DNA of 64,000 nt from Epithemia pelagica (Eukaryota > Bacillariophyta > Bacillariophyceae > Surirellales > Surirellaceae), in assembly GCA_946965045.2 (NCBI GenBank), contig OX337236.1, positions 1,178,001 through 1,242,000 on the forward strand, read 5' to 3'. The notes under the pieces are model-generated. The model saw only the letters and a list, made by a program, of their open reading frames with translations. It was not told where the DNA came from and searched no databases. Below are positions 49,401 through 58,700 of this stretch, in pieces (the first letter of the stretch is position 1; each line of letters opens with the position of its first letter). Made by a program: the position numbers and the translations under genes.

Positions 49401-52400
49401 GCTCGGCTCAATGCCTGTTACGACAAAGCTGCCTTGACCACCGCCAATGTGGTTGCGTCTACGCCCCTTACACTTCGGACGGGTCCACCTCACCAGCTGT
49501 TGCTCCTTGGTGTAAAAGAGCAGGAGGAAGCAACAGCGAAAACCCAAACTCAAGGCCGTACTAAAAATGAAACATCCAAGATGGATCGCAATGTCATTGT
49601 GATGACCAAAGACGAAAAGGAGGTAGAGTCTCGACCACAAGCGCCCAAACGTTCGCCCAAAAAGAACGAGCAACCCGTTCGTCGGGCGCCCATTGTAATG
49701 GTAAATGATTTACCAGGAAAGAAGCGGCAAAAACCAAAATCTCCTTGGAGGCAGTTTTTGCTCTCCATTGCGTGGTTGGCTTCCTTGTCAATCCTCTCCT
49801 GGTTTGCACTTTGGGTGGTGGTCGATAAGGACCAGGTGAAACAAGACTTGGCTGCATTTATTGTCGAATGGCGCACGCATGTTGAAACAATGGAGCTCGA
49901 CGATTGGTTTGCTTCCGCTGCAACGAGGCGAAAACGGTCCTTGTCCCGGTCATCTCAAGCTAACACACCAGACCACGAATCGAAGCAAGAACAGGGGCCA
50001 CAGGTAGACCATGGGAAAGTATCGGATTTAGACGACAGCGATAATGACGTGAAAAAGGTTGTATCAGAAGAGGACACGGGGACCGGTTCGGGCGATCCCC
50101 ATTCAAATAAAGGGGCCGAAGAAGCGGAAATTGGTTCGAGGGAACAGGTGGGATCGCATATCACTGACGTTCAAGGGGGATTATCGGATCTAAATAAACT
50201 CGAGATAGACAACGAAGACACGACACATAAATTTGTTGAAGGTGAACTCTCGAGTGACCCTGTGGATTCACACCAAACAAGGGGAGGAAACATCGAAACA
50301 GAAACATACCACGAAGAAGACGATGGAGTGGTCGATGGACAAGGAAAATCGGAGGAGTCTGAACTCGAGGGTGTTCAGGAGACAAAGCCAAGGTCGGTCG
50401 ACTCAAACCATCTATCAGAAACCAAACTTGAGACGGAACTCAACCCCAGCGAACCTGCCATTTTGACAGATCCATTGGAATTATCGGGCTCACAGTCTAC
50501 ACATGAGTCATCTTCAATGCAAGCCAATATAAGGGAACAAATTTCTCCAGAATCAACAGGCAATCGTGATCAAAATAAAGCCGAAACACTTGACCCTTCG
50601 TCTTGGACATATCCTGATGAGCAGCAAGTGGTTTCACCTTCTCATCAACCAATTCCTGTTGGAGTTCCTCCTGTTTCTATGCCTCGTCGACGACAGGTCC
50701 TCCAGAAGCCAACATCACCAGCTGCAACACCTCTGGAACTCCAATCGTCTTCGCCTCGACGGATTATCCATAGCCGAGTGAATCTACCTTCAGTGCCGAT
50801 TCCTGATCATGATAGGACAGCAGCTGAAGAAGATCGTGACACGTTGAGGGACGATTCTAGCACGGACTCAACTGACGTAGGTGATCAGACTCAAGCCAAA
50901 ACGGTGGACCTTTCATCGTGGACATACCCTGATACGCAGCAAGCGGTTTCGCCCACTCATCAACCTACTCCTGAGGGAGATATTCCTGTTTCTACCCGTC
51001 GTCGACAACAGGTTATCAAAGCGTCCCCATCACCAGCTCCGGCACCTCTGGAACTGCATCCATCTTCATCTCGACGGATTATCCATAGTCGAGTAGAGTT
51101 ACCCTCAGTGCCGATTCCAGATGATGATGCGACAGAAGCGGAGGAGGAAAGCGATGATTTCACTGAGCATCTAAACCTTGAATCGACGGACGACATTTGG
51201 CATGCTGATGCGGACTCAGTGGACCTTTCGTCTTGGACTTATCCTGATGAGCAGCCAGTGGTTTCACCTTCTTATCAACCAATTCCTGTTGGAGTTCCTC
51301 CTGTTTCTATGCCTCGTCGACGACAGGTCATCAAGAAGCCAACATCACCAGCTGCGACACCTCTGGAACTGCAATCGTCTTCATCTCGACGGATTATCCA
51401 TAGTCGAGTAGAGTTACCCTCAGTGCCGATCCCAGATGATGATGCTACAGAAGCGGAGGAGGAAAGCGACGATCTCGATGATCGTGTAAACCTTGAATCG
51501 ACCGATGATATTGGGCAGGCTGAACCGGAACCAGTGGATCTTTCGTCTTGGGCATATCCTGATGCACAGCAAGCGGTTTCGCCTACGCATCTACCTACTC
51601 CTGAGGGAGTTCCTTCTGTTTCTACGCCTCGTCGTCGAGAGGTTATCAAAACGTCCGCATCACCAGCTCCAGCACCTATGGAACTTCATCGATCTTCATC
51701 TCGACGGATTATCCATAGCCGAGTGAATCTTCCGTCAGTGCCGATTCCAGATGATGATGCGACAGAAGCGGAGGAGGATAGCGACGATTTCGATGAGCAT
51801 GTTAACCTTGAATCGACCGATGATATTGGGCAGGCTGAACCGGAACCAGTGGACCTTTCGTCTTGGGCATATCCTGATGCACAGCAAGCGGTTTCACCTT
51901 CTTATCAACCAATTCCTGTTGGAGTTCCTCCTGTTTCTACGCCTCGTCGTCGAGAGGTTATCAAAACGTCCGCATCACCAGCTCCAGCACCTATGGAACT
52001 TCATCGATCTTCATCTCGACGGATTATCCATAGCCGAGTGAATCTTCCGTCAGTGCCGATTCCAGATGATGATGCGACAGAAGCGGAGGAGGATAGCGAC
52101 GATTTCGATGAGCATGTTAACCTTGAATCGACCGATGATATTGGGCAGGCTGAACCGGAACCAGTGGACCTTTCGTCTTGGGCATATCCTGATGCACAGC
52201 AAGCGGTTTCGCCTACGCATCTACCTACTCCTGAGGGAGTTCCTTCTGTTTCTACGCCTCGTCGTCGAGAGGTTATCAAAACGTCCGCATCACCAGCTCC
52301 AGCACCTATGGAACTTCATCGATCTTCATCTCGACGGATTATCCATAGCCGAGTGAATCTTCCGTCAGTGCCGATTCCAGATGATGATGCGACAGAAGCG

Positions 52401-53780
52401 GAGGAGGATAGCGACGATTTCGATGAGCATGTTAACCTTGAATCGACCGATGATATTGGGCAGGCTGAACCGGAACCAGTGGACCTTTCATCTGCGACGT
52501 CCCTGGATGAAAAACAAGATTCATCGTCAAATGACCAAAATTTCGCTGCAAAGGCGGTACCACAGCCCACCGCTCGGAAATTGAAACCACCGTCGTCGCG
52601 AAGAATCATTTATGCTCGAGAACTAATACCAAACGTACCAATGGTAGTTGATTCGAAGTCATCGAATCCTCAAGACAATGGCGATGATGAGTCGACGGAG
52701 GGCGCAGAGGCATCCGATCGCAGCGAGTCACCCCACCAACACGAAGTGATCGTTCATGCTCAAGAAGAAGAACCAATTGTGCCATTCTCAGTCGATTCAA
52801 AGTCATCGGACACCCGAGACACTGGCGATGATAGGTCAAAGGTCCACCCAGATCCAGAGGTATCCAATAGTAGCGAGTTATACAACCAGATGGAAGAGAT
52901 TCCTTTGGAAACAGAACTCGTTGCTGGCCAGCCGGAGGAAGAGACGAAAGGGATGGACGCAACAACGCATGAGACACGGATAGATTTCTACAACCTTACG
53001 AATCTTCCAAAGGTTTGTCCGTCCAAACTTGAACGATACAGTGGAGGACCTTTGGAAATGAAAGTGAACGACCTTCCCGTTTTACACGTGAATAGGTCTG
53101 TCGCTTCTGACGAACTCGCTCGGCGGTGGCAGACACTGGGCAATCTGTTGGACGACAATCTTTCTCGAGTTATCGAGAGAAGAAAATCCAATCGATTCCC
53201 TGCCTTGTCTAATAGTACAAGGGATACTTGGATGTCAAACAACGTGAGTCAAGCAGAAGAAGAGCCAGTCATCAGCCCGTCGCAGTCTGTCGTCTCCCAC
53301 AATGTCATGAGCGTTAGTAAGTGGGAGAACCCAGGCGATCGCCAAACAGTAGGATTGGTGTCTGACTCGGCAAAAGACAGTCTTGCCATGAGAGAAGCAA
53401 GTCGTTTCCACAATACATCATTGTCGACTTGTCCTTTGCGGAGCACTTACGTGCCGTCGTTTGAGTATACTTCCATGGAGGAGGAGGCTGTCCTTGGCAG
53501 CATGGGACCATTGGTGAGGGGAAGTGACGGTGGTTTGTATCTAAACCTTTCGACGCCTGTAGAGGATATCGCCCAACGATGGAGGGACTTGGGTGTCCAG
53601 TGGGGTAGTGGTGTGGATGATCGTACCGAGAACAAAAACGTCGACGACGACGACAGGGGTAACAACAACGACAACAACAAACACCAGGATGACAAAACAA
53701 GAAATCGTCCCAAACCGCTCAAGTGGATGCGCCGACGCGTGGGTCGTTTGTTTCAGCGTGGTGACCGTTTGGAGGGATGA
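46443..53780 (+). CDS. TBC1D20/Gyp8-like TBC-domain protein with membrane span and 105-residue repeats
   Basis: 2445 aa from ATG 46443. TBC proteins stimulate GTP hydrolysis by Rab GTPases; TBC1D20 acts on Rab1 at the ER. A first TBC segment is VDLWILRSLALSQGGFLCPT...RQRVWPKLF (~214-245). A Thr/Gln/Ser/Pro-rich insert (~280-680) with homopeptide runs follows. The second segment (~682-916) reads SLLYNLLVLTPLEQCHYPGI, VDLELYQLLEPYL, LLRWSCTWFTQDL and SRLLDLFLVGHPAMPLYVSV, closely following TBC1D20. The glutamine-finger motif YQGYHD is HYPGIQD here, so catalysis may be lost. A membrane span (FLLSIAWLASLSILSWFALW, ~1100-1125) matches the tail-anchored layout of TBC1D20, but ~1300 more residues follow, including six repeats. 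The start could move if an upstream exon exists. Confidence 0.8.
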   Translation: MSESNKDHDGSHSQQPPRKRYAHRTSGMMVVEESPSSSPLGWGSVLGSPASRTRTAAAAPPSTTDTTTTTSRSSNSSSLWNPRLSQTTTTTPQPPPPRRTSESATQEETPGRRRQGVAALDDRTAAVNTQIRTLLLHPSMDSEPTNDKDDHSAATSVFWTLESYERKRQQIWDCLQGRCSSSQSSSRPTEQDHGQTPKQGDTPQQHDDDDDIGPVDLWILRSLALSQGGFLCPTLRQRVWPKLFAVHEQILKQTKKQRHLQPPPPSSNSSSNRKTTIADTLLSPGRGALSTSATATTTTTTTTTTTTTTATRHAPSLAQLKRHVSRTMWKVQKYKKLVHKHARQQQAHVQAVVDQHQHQQQQQLLLQQEQPAGWMSPLLFSPPPRPPSSLLPETSFATTSTTTTITTALTATTSATTPMTHATRSSSLWNRRMESPPPTGVTFSDDDNNNHSTHPNHPEHHATNHHSWSSPSFQTPLRQRQPPPPQSSSQRLLHLPPRHPETEETHHASSFSAWQGQTPSHTLSNHNNSKAFSSLVSSPHHVTHTDNSHNKATSALVPLQPSFSSSSQPPLYAEEATASSGGSVHSVSTNGTSSSLAHATTTYHQPAHSDDVLPHTTSLLSSSSSSTTTISNLPSCALDPYSGFPVALSLASTTTTTTMTTTTTTTTTSTTPGPGGRRATSREKSLLYNLLVLTPLEQCHYPGIQDLAAVCLLNLESPSLTRLLLERLSSHHLNQWWLYQPQGKHSDKRNNKKINPNSKQQDDDDTVEDEHPVVAAVAALLSRVDLELYQLLEPYLNATQTVLLRWSCTWFTQDLLDATLVSRLLDLFLVGHPAMPLYVSVAFLIVHKPIFTATLVTSMAPSTESEIDKKKKDDNTATVLAILHGMMQCLSTSLPRAQAQHRLEKVVRHATMFMRQISPSDLVGPSINSTNDKDKTTTTSVVLSEMALLHNGTPSWMALSQAPTDAQLLKAVENWRLEQERMEQEKARLNACYDKAALTTANVVASTPLTLRTGPPHQLLLLGVKEQEEATAKTQTQGRTKNETSKMDRNVIVMTKDEKEVESRPQAPKRSPKKNEQPVRRAPIVMVNDLPGKKRQKPKSPWRQFLLSIAWLASLSILSWFALWVVVDKDQVKQDLAAFIVEWRTHVETMELDDWFASAATRRKRSLSRSSQANTPDHESKQEQGPQVDHGKVSDLDDSDNDVKKVVSEEDTGTGSGDPHSNKGAEEAEIGSREQVGSHITDVQGGLSDLNKLEIDNEDTTHKFVEGELSSDPVDSHQTRGGNIETETYHEEDDGVVDGQGKSEESELEGVQETKPRSVDSNHLSETKLETELNPSEPAILTDPLELSGSQSTHESSSMQANIREQISPESTGNRDQNKAETLDPSSWTYPDEQQVVSPSHQPIPVGVPPVSMPRRRQVLQKPTSPAATPLELQSSSPRRIIHSRVNLPSVPIPDHDRTAAEEDRDTLRDDSSTDSTDVGDQTQAKTVDLSSWTYPDTQQAVSPTHQPTPEGDIPVSTRRRQQVIKASPSPAPAPLELHPSSSRRIIHSRVELPSVPIPDDDATEAEEESDDFTEHLNLESTDDIWHADADSVDLSSWTYPDEQPVVSPSYQPIPVGVPPVSMPRRRQVIKKPTSPAATPLELQSSSSRRIIHSRVELPSVPIPDDDATEAEEESDDLDDRVNLESTDDIGQAEPEPVDLSSWAYPDAQQAVSPTHLPTPEGVPSVSTPRRREVIKTSASPAPAPMELHRSSSRRIIHSRVNLPSVPIPDDDATEAEEDSDDFDEHVNLESTDDIGQAEPEPVDLSSWAYPDAQQAVSPSYQPIPVGVPPVSTPRRREVIKTSASPAPAPMELHRSSSRRIIHSRVNLPSVPIPDDDATEAEEDSDDFDEHVNLESTDDIGQAEPEPVDLSSWAYPDAQQAVSPTHLPTPEGVPSVSTPRRREVIKTSASPAPAPMELHRSSSRRIIHSRVNLPSVPIPDDDATEAEEDSDDFDEHVNLESTDDIGQAEPEPVDLSSATSLDEKQDSSSNDQNFAAKAVPQPTARKLKPPSSRRIIYARELIPNVPMVVDSKSSNPQDNGDDESTEGAEASDRSESPHQHEVIVHAQEEEPIVPFSVDSKSSDTRDTGDDRSKVHPDPEVSNSSELYNQMEEIPLETELVAGQPEEETKGMDATTHETRIDFYNLTNLPKVCPSKLERYSGGPLEMKVNDLPVLHVNRSVASDELARRWQTLGNLLDDNLSRVIERRKSNRFPALSNSTRDTWMSNNVSQAEEEPVISPSQSVVSHNVMSVSKWENPGDRQTVGLVSDSAKDSLAMREASRFHNTSLSTCPLRSTYVPSFEYTSMEEEAVLGSMGPLVRGSDGGLYLNLSTPVEDIAQRWRDLGVQWGSGVDDRTENKNVDDDDRGNNNDNNKHQDDKTRNRPKPLKWMRRRVGRLFQRGDRLEG
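50589..52478 (+). repeat. six tandem 315 bp repeats in the TBC1D20-like gene
   Basis: Units start at 50589, 50904, 51219, 51534, 51849 and 52164, each exactly 315 bp (105 codons). Each starts [LV]D[LP]SSW[TA]YPD and contains the core SSRRIIHSRV.LPSVPIPDD and an acidic end. The last three units are almost identical; a decayed seventh starts at 52479 (VDLSSATSLDEK ... SSRRIIYAREL). Two alternative versions of the first third (SYQPIPVGVPPVS and THLPTPEGVPSVS) alternate between units. Confidence 0.95.
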
Positions 53781-53930
53781 GCGATTATGGAACGGCAAAA
53801 GGGGTTGTGGTCATACAAATGGAACACATGCATTGAAAGTACACTAGCCATAGAGTTAATAGAAAATGGGCGAAACAAATTGTAACTTGATTAGCGAATG
53901 TTCGTTCCGGTGTGATCTTTGTAAGTACAG

Positions 53931-55085
53931 CTAACTAAACTTTTTATTGGCTGGCAAATACTTCCATTTGCCCAAGGGCAAATCACCCAAGACCACCTTA
54001 CCAATTCGAACACGCTTGACTGCTTGGATAGGCAAGCCAACTATTTGACACATGCGATGAATTTGATGGGAAATACCGGCTGTAAAAACAAATTTGAGTT
54101 GATCGTCATTGATTTGTTCAATGGAATTGGCTTGAAAGCAAATTCCTGTACTGGCTTCCACGACGCCCTCATTCAAGGTTCGTAATTTGCCAGCCAAATC
54201 ACGAACCATGGGAATGCGCACCAAGTATTCCTTTTCCACGGTCGACTCTGGTCCAATCAATTCCTTGGCAATCTTACCCGATTGTGTCATGACCAACAAC
54301 CCTGTCGCATTGGCATCCAAGCGTCCTGCGACGGCCAAGCCTTGTTTGTTCAACGGTTTGGAGTCTCTGGAAGGCGTATTGATTGCTCCATTGGGTGTTC
54401 CGTTGTGGTCGTTGGTGGTAGGAATGCCATGATATTGTCGATCGGGAGTCAATAATTGAATAGCGGGTATTTGTTGAGGGGATTCTGGTTGCGAAGAAAT
54501 GATTCCCAATGGTTTGTGCAACAAAATAGTGGCTCGTTGGGCTTGATCGGTATAGGCTTGATTGGTCAATTCGACACTTTGAATGGTGGATGGATCCATG
54601 AAAAATTGATCCTTGGTGGGAATCACACCATTTACCAAAACCCATCCCTTGTCCAAGTACCGGATTGCCTCACGGCGACTGCACAAACCTTGATGGGCCA
54701 TGTATTTGTTCAAGGAAATCAGTGGCGACGACGACGTCGAAACATTTGCAGCACGAGCAGTTGTTGTACGTTTTTTGGTGTTCTTCACGTTTGGCTGCAT
54801 TGGTTCTTGACGGGTGGAAGACTTCCCTTGTTTCGACGAAGCAGTGCCATTGGTCTTTGTGTTCGTTCTCTTGGAGGAATCCTTTTGGCTGGTTTTACCT
54901 GTATTATCGTTGTTGCTACTGGTAGGCGAGGATTCGGCCGTGTCCAAAGGAAGAAAAGATTTCATGGCTGCGGCAGCCGCCGCTTTGATGGCATCATTCG
55001 CAGATGACCCTCCTACTCTACCCCGTTGGGTGGCCTTTCTCGTGAAGGACGATAAGGGTGCCAGGAGACGCAACGAAGATCTCAT
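53931..55085 (-). CDS. RsuA/RluF-type pseudouridine synthase, probably mitochondrial
   Basis: 384 aa from ATG 55085; a GTG 20 codons upstream is ignored. MRSSLRLLAPLSSFTRKATQ is basic, Ser/Leu-rich and free of acids, like a mitochondrial presequence. A Lys/Ser/Thr-rich linker follows. An S4 RNA-binding domain (LNKYMAHQGLCSRREAIRYL, then GWVLVNG) precedes the synthase domain, with catalytic Asp in VAGRLDANATGLLVMT, KEYLVRIP, and the end motifs AGISHQIHRMCQIVGLPI and RIGKVVLGDLPLGKWKYL. HQIHRM replaces the usual RQIRRM. The enzyme should isomerise one uridine in an organellar rRNA. An insertion of ~30 residues after LLTPDRQYHGIP is unusual. Confidence 0.9.
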   Translation of the reverse strand: MRSSLRLLAPLSSFTRKATQRGRVGGSSANDAIKAAAAAAMKSFLPLDTAESSPTSSNNDNTGKTSQKDSSKRTNTKTNGTASSKQGKSSTRQEPMQPNVKNTKKRTTTARAANVSTSSSPLISLNKYMAHQGLCSRREAIRYLDKGWVLVNGVIPTKDQFFMDPSTIQSVELTNQAYTDQAQRATILLHKPLGIISSQPESPQQIPAIQLLTPDRQYHGIPTTNDHNGTPNGAINTPSRDSKPLNKQGLAVAGRLDANATGLLVMTQSGKIAKELIGPESTVEKEYLVRIPMVRDLAGKLRTLNEGVVEASTGICFQANSIEQINDDQLKFVFTAGISHQIHRMCQIVGLPIQAVKRVRIGKVVLGDLPLGKWKYLPANKKFS

Positions 55086-55741
55086 GGTGGTGTTTTTTTT
55101 TTTTGCTTTTTTTTTTGCTTCTCTTTGTGTTTTCAAAGATACCACATTCCATTTCTCTGGTCTGTAATCTGTCCTCCTTCGTGCGACGGACAGAGCGGCA
55201 CAATCAGCTAACCTTACCTATTAGCATTGATAGATTCATTGCCCTCTGGGTAGATGTCGTCACGTCTCCCGCTCATACTACCTACTCCTTTGTTCTCCTA
55301 GGACAAGAATGCATACATGACTTCCCCATGACTCTAGAGAATATACTACAATGATGGCTAATAAAAAATAATTTATCCTCCCATGTACACGGGTGGAATC
55401 CTCCAACTCGTGACAACCACGTGATTGTCTCCACCCACAAGGAACGTGATCCAATCGATCTACCTTTGACGGACCACGAAATTTGCAGTCCATCCCTGGG
55501 CGTTGCCGAATAAAGGTCAACGATAGGGAGGCTGACACATTCAAGAAGGAGGACGCCCCATTCGAGCAACCACTCTTCTACTCCGGCAGCACACCAGCCC
55601 TTTACACATGGCTGGCCTGTGCGCTTGGGACTCTTGTTTCCCCAATGATTCTACAACATTCGAGAAACAAGCCTGTAGAATGTGTCCCTTTGGAGATCCA
55701 ACAACACATATACACACAATCAATACTCCACGATGAATACA
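55086..55741. other. intergenic region between two minus-strand genes
   Basis: About 655 bp. It holds the promoter of the pseudouridine synthase gene and the 3' UTR of the PI3K gene. T-runs near 55097-55120. No gene seen. Confidence 0.55.
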
Positions 55742-58700
55742 TCAAAACTTTTTGCCCAACGAATGCATGGCATCCACGGCAAGCCACATTTTGGAGCTCA
55801 AGGCTCGCTCCAGCAACTCTTCCATAAACACCACGGCTTGATCTTCCGACAAGTCCAAACGCAGACGCTCTCTCATCCCCAGAATTGCCTGGTCAATCGA
55901 TTGGTTCTCAGTAATATCAGGAAGGGTCGAGGCTTCCATCAATCGAACCATGGACAACAATACACGAACGGTTTCAGGTCTTCTCAATGCCAAAAACGCT
56001 GCACTGGCCAAGGACAGGAACTTGGCATAGTTGTCACTTTCCTTGCCGCCCATTCCTTGCACCATGTCGTCCGTAACCCTCACGGGTTGAAAGGTCTTGG
56101 GGTCCCGTCCCAAAAGAAAGGAGAAATCGCAGTGAAAAAAGCTTCCACTTTGATGCAGCAACAAATTATCCAAATGCCGATCCCCCACGCCCAAAATATA
56201 GGTGATCACGCTGTATCCGGCACAACTCTTGACATAGGTATCCATGACCGATCGTCGAACCAGATAGGGAGCGCGTGGATCGTACGCCACACTCCGCAAA
56301 TAATCTTGAATGGGATTGCGAAAGCCGGAATTGCATCCCGATTTAGTACCTGTCAGTCGACTGATCGAGCCATGGCCATGACTATTCCCCATGCGAGTCA
56401 ACGATTCAAACTTGGTCAACCCTGCCTTGGCAAACATGGAAGGCGAAGCTTGGCCAGCATCTGGAGTGGGACTATTGTCCAAAAAGGTTTCCAAAAAGGG
56501 TTGACATATTTCGCTTAACGGCACACTCCCCGGTACCCATTCGACAAACCCTCGTTTGGTTCCCACGGGCGTACATTGAAATGTTAACAGTTTCATATCA
56601 AGACCCGCCGCCTTGAGGATCTTGTCACACGTTCGAATGAATTGGACCGCAAATGCCTCTTGTCGAAGATCATCATCATGCTTGTAGAGTAGCATCCGCT
56701 TTCGCGCAAATGCTCCTTTGGCTTCTTCATCAAATTCCACCACTTCGGTTGACACTCTCAGCTCCAAGTTCAATGATCCCTTAGAGGGAGTCTGCGGTAA
56801 CTCTCCCTGTTCGTCAAAGTTGCATTCGGTCGAGTCCAACAGAATTAACTTTGCCGTGGTCGTCATGGAGCCAATCTCGGGATTTCCGTCATAGTCCCAA
56901 TCATCCTCCCCGTGTTGATCCCAGAGGTCCGATAAATCCACCCACCCAAAACGGGGAGGTTCCGACGAGGAATCTTCGGGAACACCGGACAAGCGAAGAC
57001 CCAGAGTTTGTGGAGCTCCCCAGGATGACCGTGTATCAAAGACCAACTTTTGTCCCGAGAACCAAGAGTGCTTGGAGCCGCGCGTGTCGATACAACGGCT
57101 ATTGTCCGATGCGACCACGGTACCTGCAACACCGGCGTGTATCACATAGGCACTGTTCTTTAGTCTTTCACTGCCTTTTAGGTTCAACAGTTCCACCGTG
57201 GTTCGGTAGATCCGCTGCATTCCAGAGGGATCATCGGAGCTGCGCTTCTCGCTAATGTTAAACGTCAGTAACAGAGGAAAATGTGCACTGGGAATAATAT
57301 AGCACTCCTCCGTGTCCACAGAAGACAGCAATTCCGATGACTCCACTGGGTTGACCAGTAGTCTGCCCCTGGACTCGGCAGATGCATGTTCCAGACTTTC
57401 GCGCATTGTGGTCGTGACACTGATCACGGCAGTGTCCTTGGTGGTGGACCATGGTTGTCTTGCCCAGTCGGCAACCTTTTGCCGGAAGGATTTTTGAAGA
57501 TTTCGTTCTATCGTACCACATATGCGATCAAGCTGCGCCAAGAACTCAGCCATGTTTTCGTACATGGTGGAAGGCGTTTGTGTTAAACTTCCAGATTCTG
57601 CGTCGTCTTCGTGTAACGGATTGTTGGTGGCTTCCATTTTGGCGTTCCCTTCAGCACCAGGTGATCTGAGAGGTAGTTGATTTTTCCGACTCCTTTGGTT
57701 TGGAGATGTAGGAGGAGCAGATGACACCCGAGGAAGTCCTCTTTTCGACGAATTCGATTTCGGCTGCTCACTCGGTGACGGCGGCAACGAATTCGCATCA
57801 ATGTCTTGCACATTGTTCTTGTTTGCGCCAACTCTTGGAGGTCGCTTTCTCAAGAACCCCATGATTCGTTTTTTCTTACCTCCCTTTGGCGCCGTTTCCA
57901 TGGCGGTGGACGAGGCCCCTGGCGAGTCTGGAACCACAGCGGGTGCCGGAAACAACGCGTCCGTGGAAACACCCACGATTCGCACTCGTGGCATCACCCT
58001 CGGCCCACTAAACTCTTGAATCTGTCCAGCCAATTGCTTCTCGGCGTAGCGTAGCAATTCAAGACAATTCATGAGTGCCATTAAACTGTTGGAGCCACTG
58101 TCCCCTTTGGCATTTGACGGCCGTCGGGTTTCCAAGGACGAAATATAGGACCGCAACAAGAAGTAGAGCCGTTGACAGAATCCTTCATCGCGCTTGGAGA
58201 TTTTAAGCAGAAGCGCTGTGAGTTCTTTGGCATCTCGTTGCGCTTCCATGGCGGGTGTTGACGAGGGAGATATCGCTTCCTTCTTTTCTTCCAGGTCTTC
58301 ACGGTAATTGGAAGGTGTGCAAATAACGCTAATGATCTGAAGTAGAAAGGAGCCTGCAGCATCCGGTGAGCCTGGTCCAGACAAGAGGTCTGGAAACGCA
58401 TGTACTGGACTGGATGGAGCTCCCACGGAAAAGGTTCTCAGAAAATGAGAAAAATCTTCTTCACGATAGGCCACGCAATGAAACTGAAGACAATAAAGGA
58501 GGGCTTTCAGCGGATTCCACGCCTCCAACAACTCATCCTTGCTTAGTTTGGGACATGGTGAATACACTTTGTTGCTGGTCCATAGGTGTTCCCTATTTCC
58601 AACCGTGCGCAGAACTGGTGACTCGGCATGACCCGAAGCGACCTCTTCGGCAAGCTGCGAAAGTAATTTTTTATTGCTGTGTTGACCGTGGTCTGCCGTG

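Noticed and set aside
51178-52584. Regularly spaced frames (51751, 52066, 52381) on the plus strand and mirror frames on the minus strand
   Set aside because: They are out-of-frame readings of the 315 bp repeats, not separate genes.
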